From Candidatus Rokuibacteriota bacterium (GTDB lineage Bacteria; Methylomirabilota; Methylomirabilia; Rokubacteriales; CSP1-6), in assembly GCA_016179925.1 (NCBI GenBank), contig JACPCG010000081.1:1-45264 (forward strand): DNA of 45,264 nt, in the 5' to 3' direction. The notes beneath the pieces were generated by a model that did not search any database, was not told the DNA's origin, and saw only the letters and a program-made list of their open reading frames with translations. Positions within the stretch are counted from its first letter, which is position 1, and every line of letters begins with the position of its first letter. Position numbers and translations under genes: made by a program. Below are positions 23,834-30,936 of this stretch, piece by piece.

Positions 23834-25026
23834 GTTTTCACCCAGTGCTCGACCGGCTGCAAGAGGAAGTCCTGGACCGGGATGCCGTCACCGCCGACGA
23901 GCAGCGTTCGTTGCGGCTTGAACGCGTCCGCAAACGCCGCCAGGCCGGGCTGGACCTCGCGCGTGCGTCCGCTCTTGACTTCGATAGCGATGATGCGACG
24001 GCCGGCACGCAGGATGAAATCCACTTCCTTGTTGCGATCACGCCAATAGAACACCTCCATCCTGCCGGCGGCGGCGGCATTGGCCAGATATGCCCCCACC
24101 GCCGACTCGGTGAGGCGCCCCCAGAACTCGCGGTCGGCCCGCGCCTCCTTGAGGGTGAGGCCCGTCTGTGCCGTCATCAGCGCCGTATTCAGCACCTGCA
24201 GCTTGGGGCTGGAGCCGCGCTGACGCACGGCCTGGCCCGCGAACTTCTGCAGTCCGGTCACCATGCCGGCGCCCGCCAGCAGATCGAGATAATGCGCGAG
24301 CGTGGTCGCGTTGCCCGCATCCTGAAGTTGGCCGAGCATTTTCGTGTAGGAGAGGATCTGTCCGGAATAGCGGCACCCGAGCTGAAACAGGCGCCGCAGG
24401 AGCGCCGGCTTGTCCACGCGCGAGAGCAGGAGCACATCGCGCGAGATCGTCGTCTCGATCAGCGAATCGATGATGTAGCGCGCCCAGCGCTCGTGCTCAC
24501 GGATGAGTGGCGCCGCGCCTGGATACCCCCCGTAGAAAAGGTATTGGTCGAGCGACCAGCCGAAGGCCGCCCGCATCTCGGCGAAGGACCAATGGGGTAG
24601 ATGCAGCACCTCGAAGCGCCCGGCAAGGCTTTCCGTAAGCCCGCGGGCGATCAGCAGCGGCGCCGAACCGAGCAGCAGGACCTTGAGCGGGCGCCGGGCA
24701 CGGGTATCCTCGTCCCAGAGGCGCTTGACCGTCTCGGACCACCCGGCAATCTTCTGAATCTCGTCGACGACCAGTACGGCGCCGCGCTTCCCGGCGTCCC
24801 TCGCGGTGAGGCGTGCAGCCTCCCACTGCTGCTCGATCCAGTCCCGGCCGCGCAGCGTGGGCTCATCGGCACTCGCGAAACGCGTCGCGAGACCGGACGC
24901 CTCGGTCACCTGCTGGACCAGCGTCGTTTTGCCGACCTGCCGGGGGCCGGCGACCGCCCGGAGGAAGCGGCGCGGCTCGGCGAGGCGGCGGCCAAGCGTT
25001 TCGGATTGGGGGCGCGTGTAGGCCAT
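23830..25026 (-). CDS. AAA+ ATPase with DUF4143 domain (copy 1)
   Basis: A 398-aa protein of the COG1373 group. The N-terminal AAA+ domain has Walker A AGPRQVGKTTLVQQV (residue ~27), Walker B VLVVDEIQKI and a sensor LLGSAPLL. The middle is a winged-helix-like region (MLGQLQDAGNATTLAHYLDL). The C-terminal DUF4143 domain has the PD-(D/E)XK-like core EVDFILRAG ... IAIEVKSGR. All motifs are intact. The biological role of this widespread family is not established. It lies next to fragments of a type I restriction system and differs in sequence from copy 2. Two AT-rich palindromes lie 10-47 nt upstream of the ATG; no ribosome site is clear. Confidence 0.88.
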   Translation of the reverse strand: MAYTRPQSETLGRRLAEPRRFLRAVAGPRQVGKTTLVQQVTEASGLATRFASADEPTLRGRDWIEQQWEAARLTARDAGKRGAVLVVDEIQKIAGWSETVKRLWDEDTRARRPLKVLLLGSAPLLIARGLTESLAGRFEVLHLPHWSFAEMRAAFGWSLDQYLFYGGYPGAAPLIREHERWARYIIDSLIETTISRDVLLLSRVDKPALLRRLFQLGCRYSGQILSYTKMLGQLQDAGNATTLAHYLDLLAGAGMVTGLQKFAGQAVRQRGSSPKLQVLNTALMTAQTGLTLKEARADREFWGRLTESAVGAYLANAAAAGRMEVFYWRDRNKEVDFILRAGRRIIAIEVKSGRTREVQPGLAAFADAFKPQRTLLVGGDGIPVQDFLLQPVEHWVKT

Positions 25027-25035
25027 CTACGCTTT

Positions 25036-25073
25036 ACTCAATGCATTGAGTATTTTTACTCAACGTTCTGAGC
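25036..25073. promoter_or_regulatory. Two palindromic operator-like sites upstream of ATPase copy 1
   Basis: ACTCAATGCATTGAGT (25036-25051) is a perfect 16-base palindrome. ACTCAACGTTCTGAGC (25058-25073) is an imperfect second site, 22 bases (about two helical turns) away. The strip is strikingly AT-rich for this genome and lies directly upstream of the ATPase start. The arrangement is typical of a repressor operator pair. Confidence 0.55.
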
Positions 25074-25199
25074 AAAAGCAAGAAGCGCATCGCGCAGGCG
25101 GTCGCCTATTTCGACGTCTCAGAGGGCTTCGACATCGTAGGGAAGCGAGTCCGCATGTACTCTGCGGCGCTCTCCGGACTGAGCCGCACGCTGCCCGGG

Positions 25200-25748
25200 C
25201 CTCCTCCAGGCTCCCGGAGGCCAGCACCGACTTGAGACTCTTCGTGCTCTCGCCCGACTGCGAGGAGTGCGCCTCGTCCACGATGACGGCGAAGCGCTGG
25301 CCCGGAAGCTCGCCAATCTCCTTCGCGATCACCGGGAGCTTCTGGAGCGTCGTCACGATGATCGTCTTCCCGGACTCGAGGGCCTGCTTGAGCTGGCGGG
25401 AGGTGGTGTCGATATTCTCCACCACGCCGAGCGTCTGCTCGAACTGGCGCATGGCGGCCTGGAGCTGCCTGTCGAGGATGCGCCGGCGAGCTGCTGGTAG
25501 CGCGGGAAGATGAGGGAGCGCTCGCCGGTCTTACGGCCCTTCTTGTCCTCCTCTTCCACTTCGTGGATGAACTGGCGGATGAGGTCGAGCACGCTGTCCC
25601 GGGCCCAGATCCGGTCTCAGAGGTACGCGGTGGCGTAGCCCGTCTGCGTGGGCGGCACGGGCGGATTCCCCGCCCCGCCGAACTTCCCCTGGTTGAGCAG
25701 CCCGCACTCGATCGCGTCCTCGAAGCTGCGCTCGGAGACTTCGGGCAT
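25200..25748 (-). pseudogene. Fragmented type I restriction enzyme R subunit (hsdR)
   Basis: Three pieces of HsdR occur in different frames. The start is PEVSERSFEDAIECGLLNQG from an ATG at 25748, with a stop near 25622. A middle piece is VLDLIRQFIHEVEEEDKKGR followed by SLIFPRYQQL. The third is the helicase motif II region LPGQRFAVIVDEAHSSQSGE followed by STKSLKSVLASGSLEEA. Together they are about 180 residues of a protein that is normally around 1000. Motor motifs I and III-VI are gone, so it cannot function. It starts four bases after the stop of ATPase copy 2 and ends near the palindromes of ATPase copy 1. Confidence 0.8.
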
Positions 25749-25751
25749 CGT

Positions 25752-26939
25752 CTATCTCACGCGACGTCGCTTACGCCTGGTCGGGCCCGTGGCCACCATG
25801 TCGGCTTTGCCGCTCGCGAGCTGCGCCAGAGGGACGACCGTCACGCGGCGGTCCAGATCGTAGCGCAGATCCCCGGGATAGAGGACCGTGAGGTGTTCCA
25901 GACGGAGGTCTGCCAGAGCGATGCGCATGGAGGCCGTCAGACGCGGGGCGTCCTGGAACTTCACCTCCACGCCATACCGGTGCCCGCCCTTGAAGAGGAG
26001 CAGATCCAGCTCGGCCCCGGTATGCGTGGCCCAGAAGTACGCGGCCTCTGGCCGGACCACCCTCAGGGTCTCCTCGATGGCGTAGCCCTCCCATGAGGCG
26101 CCCACCTTGGGGTGGGAGAGGATCTCCCGCTCCGAGGCGAGGCCGAGCAATGCGTGCAGCAGCCCGCTGTCCCGCACGTAGACCTTCGGAGCCTTGACCT
26201 GCCGCTTCTTGAGGTTCTCATGCCAGGGCTGGAGCTGCCGGACCATGAACAGCCCCGCCAGGAGGTCCAGGTAGCGCCGTGCGGTCGGCTCGGTGACACC
26301 GAGAGAACGGGCCGCCTCGGCCGCGTTCCAGATGCCGCCATGGTAGTGGCCGAGCATCGTCCAGAACCGGAGCAGGGTGGCGGCGGGGATCGTGATGCCG
26401 AGCTGCGGCAGGTCGCGCTCGAGGTAGGTGTGGATGAACTGCTGGCGCCAGACGAAGCTCGCCTGCTCCGACCGCGCCAGGTACGCCGGCGGGAACCCTC
26501 CCCGCCTCCAGTGCCGTCGAAGCGCGGCTGGGCCCAGCTCGTCCAGCCCGAATCCGCTCAGCGTGACCGTCTCCAGCCTCCCCGCGAGAGTCTCCGAGGA
26601 CTGGCGGAGCAGCTCCGGACTGGCGCTCCCGAGAATCAGGAAGCGAGCCGGAGGCGGGCGCCGGTCGGCCAGCACCCGCAGGATCGGGAAGAGGTCGGGG
26701 CGTCGCTGGATCTCGTCGATGACCACGACGCCCCGCAGCGGCGCCAGGGCCGTCATCGGCTCCGCCAGGCGGGCGAGGCTTCGAGGATCTTCGAGGTCGA
26801 AGTACGCCCGAGAGTCCGGCGGCACGATCTGCCGGGCCAGCGTGGTCTTCCCGGACTGGCGGGGCCCTATAAGAGCGGTCACCCGGCTCCGCTTCAGGGC
26901 GGCCCTGATCTCGGCGAGCCAGCGCGGGCGCTCGATCAT
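25752..26939 (-). CDS. AAA+ ATPase with DUF4143 domain (copy 2)
   Basis: A 395-aa COG1373-type ATPase with Walker A LIGPRQSGKTTLARQI (residue ~24), Walker B VVVIDEIQRRPDLFPI, sensor FLILGSASPELL, a winged-helix segment (AAEAARSLGVTEPTARRYLD) and the DUF4143 nuclease-like core ELDLLLFKG ... YGVEVKFQDAP. It is intact but only distantly related to copy 1, so this is not a recent duplication. It lies between the hsdS tail and the hsdR fragments, the usual place for an extra gene in type I RM loci. A perfect inverted repeat lies 15-46 bases upstream of the ATG. Confidence 0.9.
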   Translation of the reverse strand: MIERPRWLAEIRAALKRSRVTALIGPRQSGKTTLARQIVPPDSRAYFDLEDPRSLARLAEPMTALAPLRGVVVIDEIQRRPDLFPILRVLADRRPPPARFLILGSASPELLRQSSETLAGRLETVTLSGFGLDELGPAALRRHWRRGGFPPAYLARSEQASFVWRQQFIHTYLERDLPQLGITIPAATLLRFWTMLGHYHGGIWNAAEAARSLGVTEPTARRYLDLLAGLFMVRQLQPWHENLKKRQVKAPKVYVRDSGLLHALLGLASEREILSHPKVGASWEGYAIEETLRVVRPEAAYFWATHTGAELDLLLFKGGHRYGVEVKFQDAPRLTASMRIALADLRLEHLTVLYPGDLRYDLDRRVTVVPLAQLASGKADMVATGPTRRKRRRVR

Positions 26940-26954
26940 GCCACCAGGCTACCC

Positions 26955-26985
26955 TGAAAATCGAAAACCAAGCGTTCGATTTTCA
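26955..26985. promoter_or_regulatory. Inverted repeat upstream of ATPase copy 2
   Basis: Perfect 11-base arms TGAAAATCGAA (26955-26965) and TTCGATTTTCA (26975-26985) separated by 9 bases, ending 15 nt before the ATG. It is very AT-rich compared with its surroundings. It is placed like the palindromes of copy 1 but differs in sequence, as expected if each ATPase or its regulator recognises its own site. Confidence 0.55.
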
Positions 26986-26994
26986 TGGTACTGT

Positions 26995-27090
26995 TCAAGC
27001 CTCCCGGACATCGATCTTCCCCGTCACCGCGGTGGAGACGAGGGCGGCCCGGAACTCCTTGAGGCGCTCGATCGCTTCGCGCGCATACCG
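26995..27090 (-). pseudogene. C-terminal tail of type I specificity subunit (hsdS)
   Basis: About 31 codons ending in TGA at 26995 that read ERLKEFRAALVSTAVTGKID followed by VREA. This is the hallmark C-terminus of HsdS, where the final conserved helix ends in an A-V-T-G-K-I-D-V-R motif. The target-recognition domains are missing; upstream the sequence is lost within a few codons and hisC begins. It confirms that a type I RM operon once occupied this site. Confidence 0.85.
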
Positions 27091-27112
27091 CCTAGAGGGC
27101 GGCACGCGCGAC

Positions 27113-28186
27113 TTACAGGAGGCCGAGCAGCTTCTCGTTGGTCGCGCGCAGCCCGACCGAGATCCGCAGGTGGCCGGGGAACCCGACGCCGGCGCCGTCG
27201 CGGACGACGATGCCGGCGCGCAGGAGCTTCTCCCTGAGCGCGGGCGCGTCGGGGACCTTCACGAGCAGGAAGTTTGCCTGCGACGGGGGGAAGGCGTAGC
27301 CGCGCGCCCGGAGCCCCGCCGAGAGGAAGGCGCGCTCCTCGAGGACGACCCGGCGCGTCTTCTCCCAGTGGTCCCGGTCCTCGAGCGCGGCGAGCGCGGC
27401 AACTTGGCCGAGGCGGTTCACGTTGTAGGGCTCGCGGACGCGATTCAGCCAGCCGATCGTCTCGCCGCTCGCCACGGCGTACCCCACGCGCAGGCCCGCG
27501 AGCCCGGCGATCTTCGAGAAGGTCTGGAGCACGAGCAACCGCGGGTAGCGCCGGAGGAGCGCGACGCCGTCCGGGTAGTCCGGCTCGTCCACAAAGTCGC
27601 GGTACGCCTCGTCGAGCACGACCAGCGGCGGATCGGCGCCGAGCGCGTCGAGGAACGCGACGAGTGGCGTCAGGCGGACGATGGTCGCCGCCGGGTTGTG
27701 GGGCGAGCAGATGATCACCGCCTTGGTCCGCTCGCCGACCTTGCGTCGCATGTCCTCAAGATCGGTCTCGTAGCCGGCGAGCGGGCTCGGCACCACGCGC
27801 GCCCCCGCGATCGTGGCCGAGCTGGTGTAGGGCTCGAACGAGGGGTGCGGCACGACCACCTCGTCGCCGGGCTCGAAGGCCGCGCGGGCGAGGAGCCCGA
27901 TCAGCTCGTCGGCGCCGTTGCCGACGACGAGCTCGCCGGGCATTACGCCGAGCCGGCGGGCGAGGGCCTCGCGGAGCGCCGTGGAGCCGCCGTCGGGGTA
28001 GAGGTGGACGCGCGCCGCCTCGCGCGCGACGGCGGCGACGACGCGCGGCGAGGGGCCGAGCGGGCTCTCGTTCGCCGACAGGCGCACCAGCTCGGCGAGG
28101 CCGAGCTCCTCGGCGAGGACTTCGAGGGGTTTTCCCGCATCGTACGGGACCAGCGGATCGAGGACCGGGCGCCAGAGCCGTCGCAC
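27113..28186 (-). CDS. hisC: Histidinol-phosphate aminotransferase
   Basis: A 357-aa fold-type I PLP enzyme converting imidazole-acetol phosphate and glutamate to histidinol phosphate; paralogues may act on aromatic 2-oxo acids. Marks: VRLSANESPLGPSP, HLYPDGGSTALREALA, GNGADELIGLLARA, CSPHNPAATIV, VVLDEAYRDFVDE and the PLP lysine in TFSKIAGLAGLRVGYA. The length is standard. No other his gene is in the window. The GTG at 28186 has TAGAAT exactly 6 nt upstream and no ribosome site, pointing to a leaderless message. It is divergent from glnD with 69 bases between. Confidence 0.92.
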   Translation of the reverse strand: MRRLWRPVLDPLVPYDAGKPLEVLAEELGLAELVRLSANESPLGPSPRVVAAVAREAARVHLYPDGGSTALREALARRLGVMPGELVVGNGADELIGLLARAAFEPGDEVVVPHPSFEPYTSSATIAGARVVPSPLAGYETDLEDMRRKVGERTKAVIICSPHNPAATIVRLTPLVAFLDALGADPPLVVLDEAYRDFVDEPDYPDGVALLRRYPRLLVLQTFSKIAGLAGLRVGYAVASGETIGWLNRVREPYNVNRLGQVAALAALEDRDHWEKTRRVVLEERAFLSAGLRARGYAFPPSQANFLLVKVPDAPALREKLLRAGIVVRDGAGVGFPGHLRISVGLRATNEKLLGLL

Positions 28187-28192
28187 CCGACC

Positions 28193-28198
28193 ATTCTA
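28193..28198 (-). promoter_or_regulatory. -10 hexamer of hisC
   Basis: TAGAAT on the minus strand, 6 nt before the GTG at 28186. The expected transcription start coincides with the first base of the start codon. The -35 region is poor. Confidence 0.4.
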
Positions 28199-28215
28199 GT
28201 AAGTCTGCGTCCGAT

Positions 28216-28245
28216 TTGACAGTCTTCATGCGCGGTTGCTACGCT
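28216..28245 (+). promoter_or_regulatory. Sigma-70 promoter of glnD
   Basis: A perfect -35 TTGACA (28216-28221), an 18-base spacer and TACGCT (28240-28245). The -10 ends 10 bases before the glnD ATG, leaving a leader of only a few nucleotides and no room for a Shine-Dalgarno sequence. Confidence 0.6.
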
Positions 28246-28255
28246 CAGCCCCGTC

Positions 28256-30934
28256 ATGTCCGTCGAGCTGTATCGCCGGGCCCGGCGTGCCGAGGCCAAG
28301 GCCGCGCGCGCTCCCGACCGGCGGCGCCTCCGGCTCGAGTTCTTCCGTCAGGCCCTTGCCGAGGGATTCGACTCGCTGAAGGTGAGGCACGCCGAGGGGG
28401 CGTCGGGCGAGGAGTCCGTCCGGACCTACGCGCGTCTGATGGACGACGTGATCCTCTCGCTCACGCGCCTGATCGCCGCGGATGCGGCGGCCGACGGCCT
28501 CCCCGGGACGCCGCTCGTCGTGATGGCACTCGGCGGCTACGGGCGGGGCGAGCTTCACCCGCTCTCGGACATCGACCTCATGGTGATCTACGAGGGCGAG
28601 ATCAGCCCGCACGTGCAGCGGATGATGCAGGAGCTGCTCTACTCGCTCTGGGACCTCGGGCTCCACATCGGCCACAGCCTGCGCTCGCTGGAGGACTGCG
28701 TCGCGATGGCGCGCACCGACTTCCCGAGCCGGACCTCCATGCAGGAGGCGCGCTTCCTCGCCGGCGACCGGCGCCTCTTCGCGAAATTCCAGCGCGTGCT
28801 GCGCGAGAACGTCTTCCGGCGCGACTTCGGCCAGTTCCTCGAGACGACGCTCGGCGAGCGCGACCAGCGCTACCGCAAGCACGGCGCCTCGCCCTACATC
28901 GGCGAGCCGAACCTCAAGGAGTCGGCGGGCGGGCTCCGCGACATGCACACGGCCATGTGGCTCGGCGCCGCGAAGTTCGGCGCGCGCACGCTGCGCGAGC
29001 TGGCGGACAAGGGGCTCATCACGCCGCGCGAGCAGGCGGCGGCGGACGCGGCGCTGACGTTCCTCTGGCGGGTGCGCAACGAGCTGCACTTCTTCTCGGG
29101 CCACAAGAACGACGTGCTCGCGCGCGACGTCCAGCCGCGCATCGCCAAGAACCTCGGCTACGAGAACGACGACGCCTCGCTCGGCGTCGAGCGGTTCATG
29201 CGCGACTACTATCTGCACGCGCGGGTGATCCACCGCGTGTCCAAGCGCCTGATCGCGCGCTGCCAGGAGACGCTCCGGCACCACGGCTCGGCCGAGCGGC
29301 GCCAGCGCCAGCAGGCGCTCGCCGACGGGCTCGTGTTCTTCGACGGGCGCCTGCACCTCGTGGACCGCGACCCGCGGCCGCTCCGGGCCGACCCGGCGCG
29401 CCTCATGAAGGTCTTCTGGCACCTCCACCGCCTCGGCTGCGAGCTGTCGCTCGACCTCGAGCGGGCGGTCGAGGACTCGCTCCACCTCGTGGACGAGGCC
29501 TTCCGCCGCTCCGACGCCGTGCGCGAGCTGTTCCTCGATATCTGCCGGAACTGGGGGCGGGTGGCGCAGACCTTCTCGGAGATGCACGAGCTGGGGTTCC
29601 TCGGACGCTATCTCCCGGAGTTCGGCGCGCTCACGTGTCTCGTGCAGTACGACGTCTACCACCGGTTCTCCGCCGACCAGCACTCGCTCCTGGGGGTCGA
29701 GCACCTCGAGGCGCTGGCGCCGGGGCAGTCGGCCGAGTCCGAGGGCGCGGCGCGCGTCTTCAGCGAGGTGGAGAAGCCCGAGCTGCTGATGCTCGGCATG
29801 CTGCTGCACGACATCGGCAAGGCGAAGGGCCACGGCCACGTCGCCAAGGGCATCCCGCTCGTGCGCGAGCTGACGACCCGGATGGGCCTGCCGCCGCGCG
29901 ACGCGGCGGCCGTCGAGTTCCTCGTCGCGCACCACCTGACGATGTCCCACATCGCCCAGCGGCGGGACATCCACGACCCGAAGACCATCGCCGACTTCAC
30001 CGCAACGGTCGGCGACCCGCAGCGGCTGCGCATGCTCTACCTCCTCACGTACGCCGACATGCGCGCCGTCGGCCCGGGCATCCTCACGCCCTGGCAGGCG
30101 CAGATCCTCCACGAGCTCTACACGCTCACGCTCGCGACGCTGACGGGTGGTCGGGTCGAGAAGCCCAACCGGACGCAGCTCGCCGAGCGGTTGCAGGCCG
30201 CGGCCAAGGGCGAGGTGGGCCTCCAGGCGATCAAGGCCCACCTCGCGATGATGTCGGAGCGCTACCTCGAGACCACCGGCGTGCAGCGGATGGCCGAGCA
30301 TCTCCGGATGCTCCAGGGCCTCGCCGAGGTGCCGGTCGTGACGGAGCTCTTCCACCACCCGGACCTCGGCTCGTCCGATCTCGTCGTCGTCACGCGCGAC
30401 CTTCCCGGCCTCTTCTCGCTGATCGCCGGCACCCTCGCCGCCAGCGGCGTCAACATCATCTCGGCGCAGATCCACACGCGCGCCGACGGCATCGCGATCG
30501 ACACCTTCCAGGTGAACGACCCGACGGGCGAGGTGATGGGGTCCGGGGCGCTCTGGGGGCGCACGCTGGAGGCGCTCCGGGCCGTGATCGCCGGCGAGCA
30601 GAGCGTGGAAGGGCTGCTCGCGAAGCGCCGGGCGGCCGGGCGCGCCGCGCAGAGTGCCCCCGGCCCGCCGAAGATCGCGCTGGACAACCGGCTGTCCGAC
30701 GCCTCCACCGTCCTCGAAGTCAAGTGCCCCGACCGTCTCGGCCTCCTCTACCTCATCACACGCACGCTCGCCGAGCAGGGGCTGGACATCGCGAGCGCGC
30801 GCATCGCCACCGAGATCGACCAGGCCTTTGACACCTTCTATGTGCAGGACGACCAGGGTCGGAAGATCGAGGACCCGGAGGTGCTCGAGCGCGTGCGGCA
30901 GGCGCTCGAGCAGGCGCTCGTCCAGCCGATCTGA
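28256..30934 (+). CDS. glnD: [Protein-PII] uridylyltransferase/uridylyl-removing enzyme
   Basis: Nitrogen sensor that uridylylates PII at low glutamine and removes UMP at high glutamine. The 892-aa protein has the full domain order. The nucleotidyltransferase domain has GGYGRGELHPLSDIDLMV near residue 98. Linker motifs include YIGEPNLKESAGGLRD. The HD domain has MLLHDIGKAKGHGH near residue 515 and VAHHLTMSHIAQRRDI. Two ACT domains occupy about residues 705-790 (VVTRDLPGLFSLIAGTLAAS) and 818-892 (VKCPDRLGLLYLITRTLAEQ). All key residues look intact. Cognate glnB and glnA are not in the window. The next gene starts 2 bases after its TGA, so the two are cotranscribed. Confidence 0.97.
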   Translation: MSVELYRRARRAEAKAARAPDRRRLRLEFFRQALAEGFDSLKVRHAEGASGEESVRTYARLMDDVILSLTRLIAADAAADGLPGTPLVVMALGGYGRGELHPLSDIDLMVIYEGEISPHVQRMMQELLYSLWDLGLHIGHSLRSLEDCVAMARTDFPSRTSMQEARFLAGDRRLFAKFQRVLRENVFRRDFGQFLETTLGERDQRYRKHGASPYIGEPNLKESAGGLRDMHTAMWLGAAKFGARTLRELADKGLITPREQAAADAALTFLWRVRNELHFFSGHKNDVLARDVQPRIAKNLGYENDDASLGVERFMRDYYLHARVIHRVSKRLIARCQETLRHHGSAERRQRQQALADGLVFFDGRLHLVDRDPRPLRADPARLMKVFWHLHRLGCELSLDLERAVEDSLHLVDEAFRRSDAVRELFLDICRNWGRVAQTFSEMHELGFLGRYLPEFGALTCLVQYDVYHRFSADQHSLLGVEHLEALAPGQSAESEGAARVFSEVEKPELLMLGMLLHDIGKAKGHGHVAKGIPLVRELTTRMGLPPRDAAAVEFLVAHHLTMSHIAQRRDIHDPKTIADFTATVGDPQRLRMLYLLTYADMRAVGPGILTPWQAQILHELYTLTLATLTGGRVEKPNRTQLAERLQAAAKGEVGLQAIKAHLAMMSERYLETTGVQRMAEHLRMLQGLAEVPVVTELFHHPDLGSSDLVVVTRDLPGLFSLIAGTLAASGVNIISAQIHTRADGIAIDTFQVNDPTGEVMGSGALWGRTLEALRAVIAGEQSVEGLLAKRRAAGRAAQSAPGPPKIALDNRLSDASTVLEVKCPDRLGLLYLITRTLAEQGLDIASARIATEIDQAFDTFYVQDDQGRKIEDPEVLERVRQALEQALVQPI

Positions 30935-30936
30935 CC

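Noticed and set aside
25060-25200. Short frames near ATPase copy 1 (e.g. RRVHADSLPYDVEAL on the minus strand, SKKRIAQAVAYFDVSEGF on the plus strand)
   Set aside because: They could be remnants of another gene, but I recognise no family and stops interrupt them; left unassigned.
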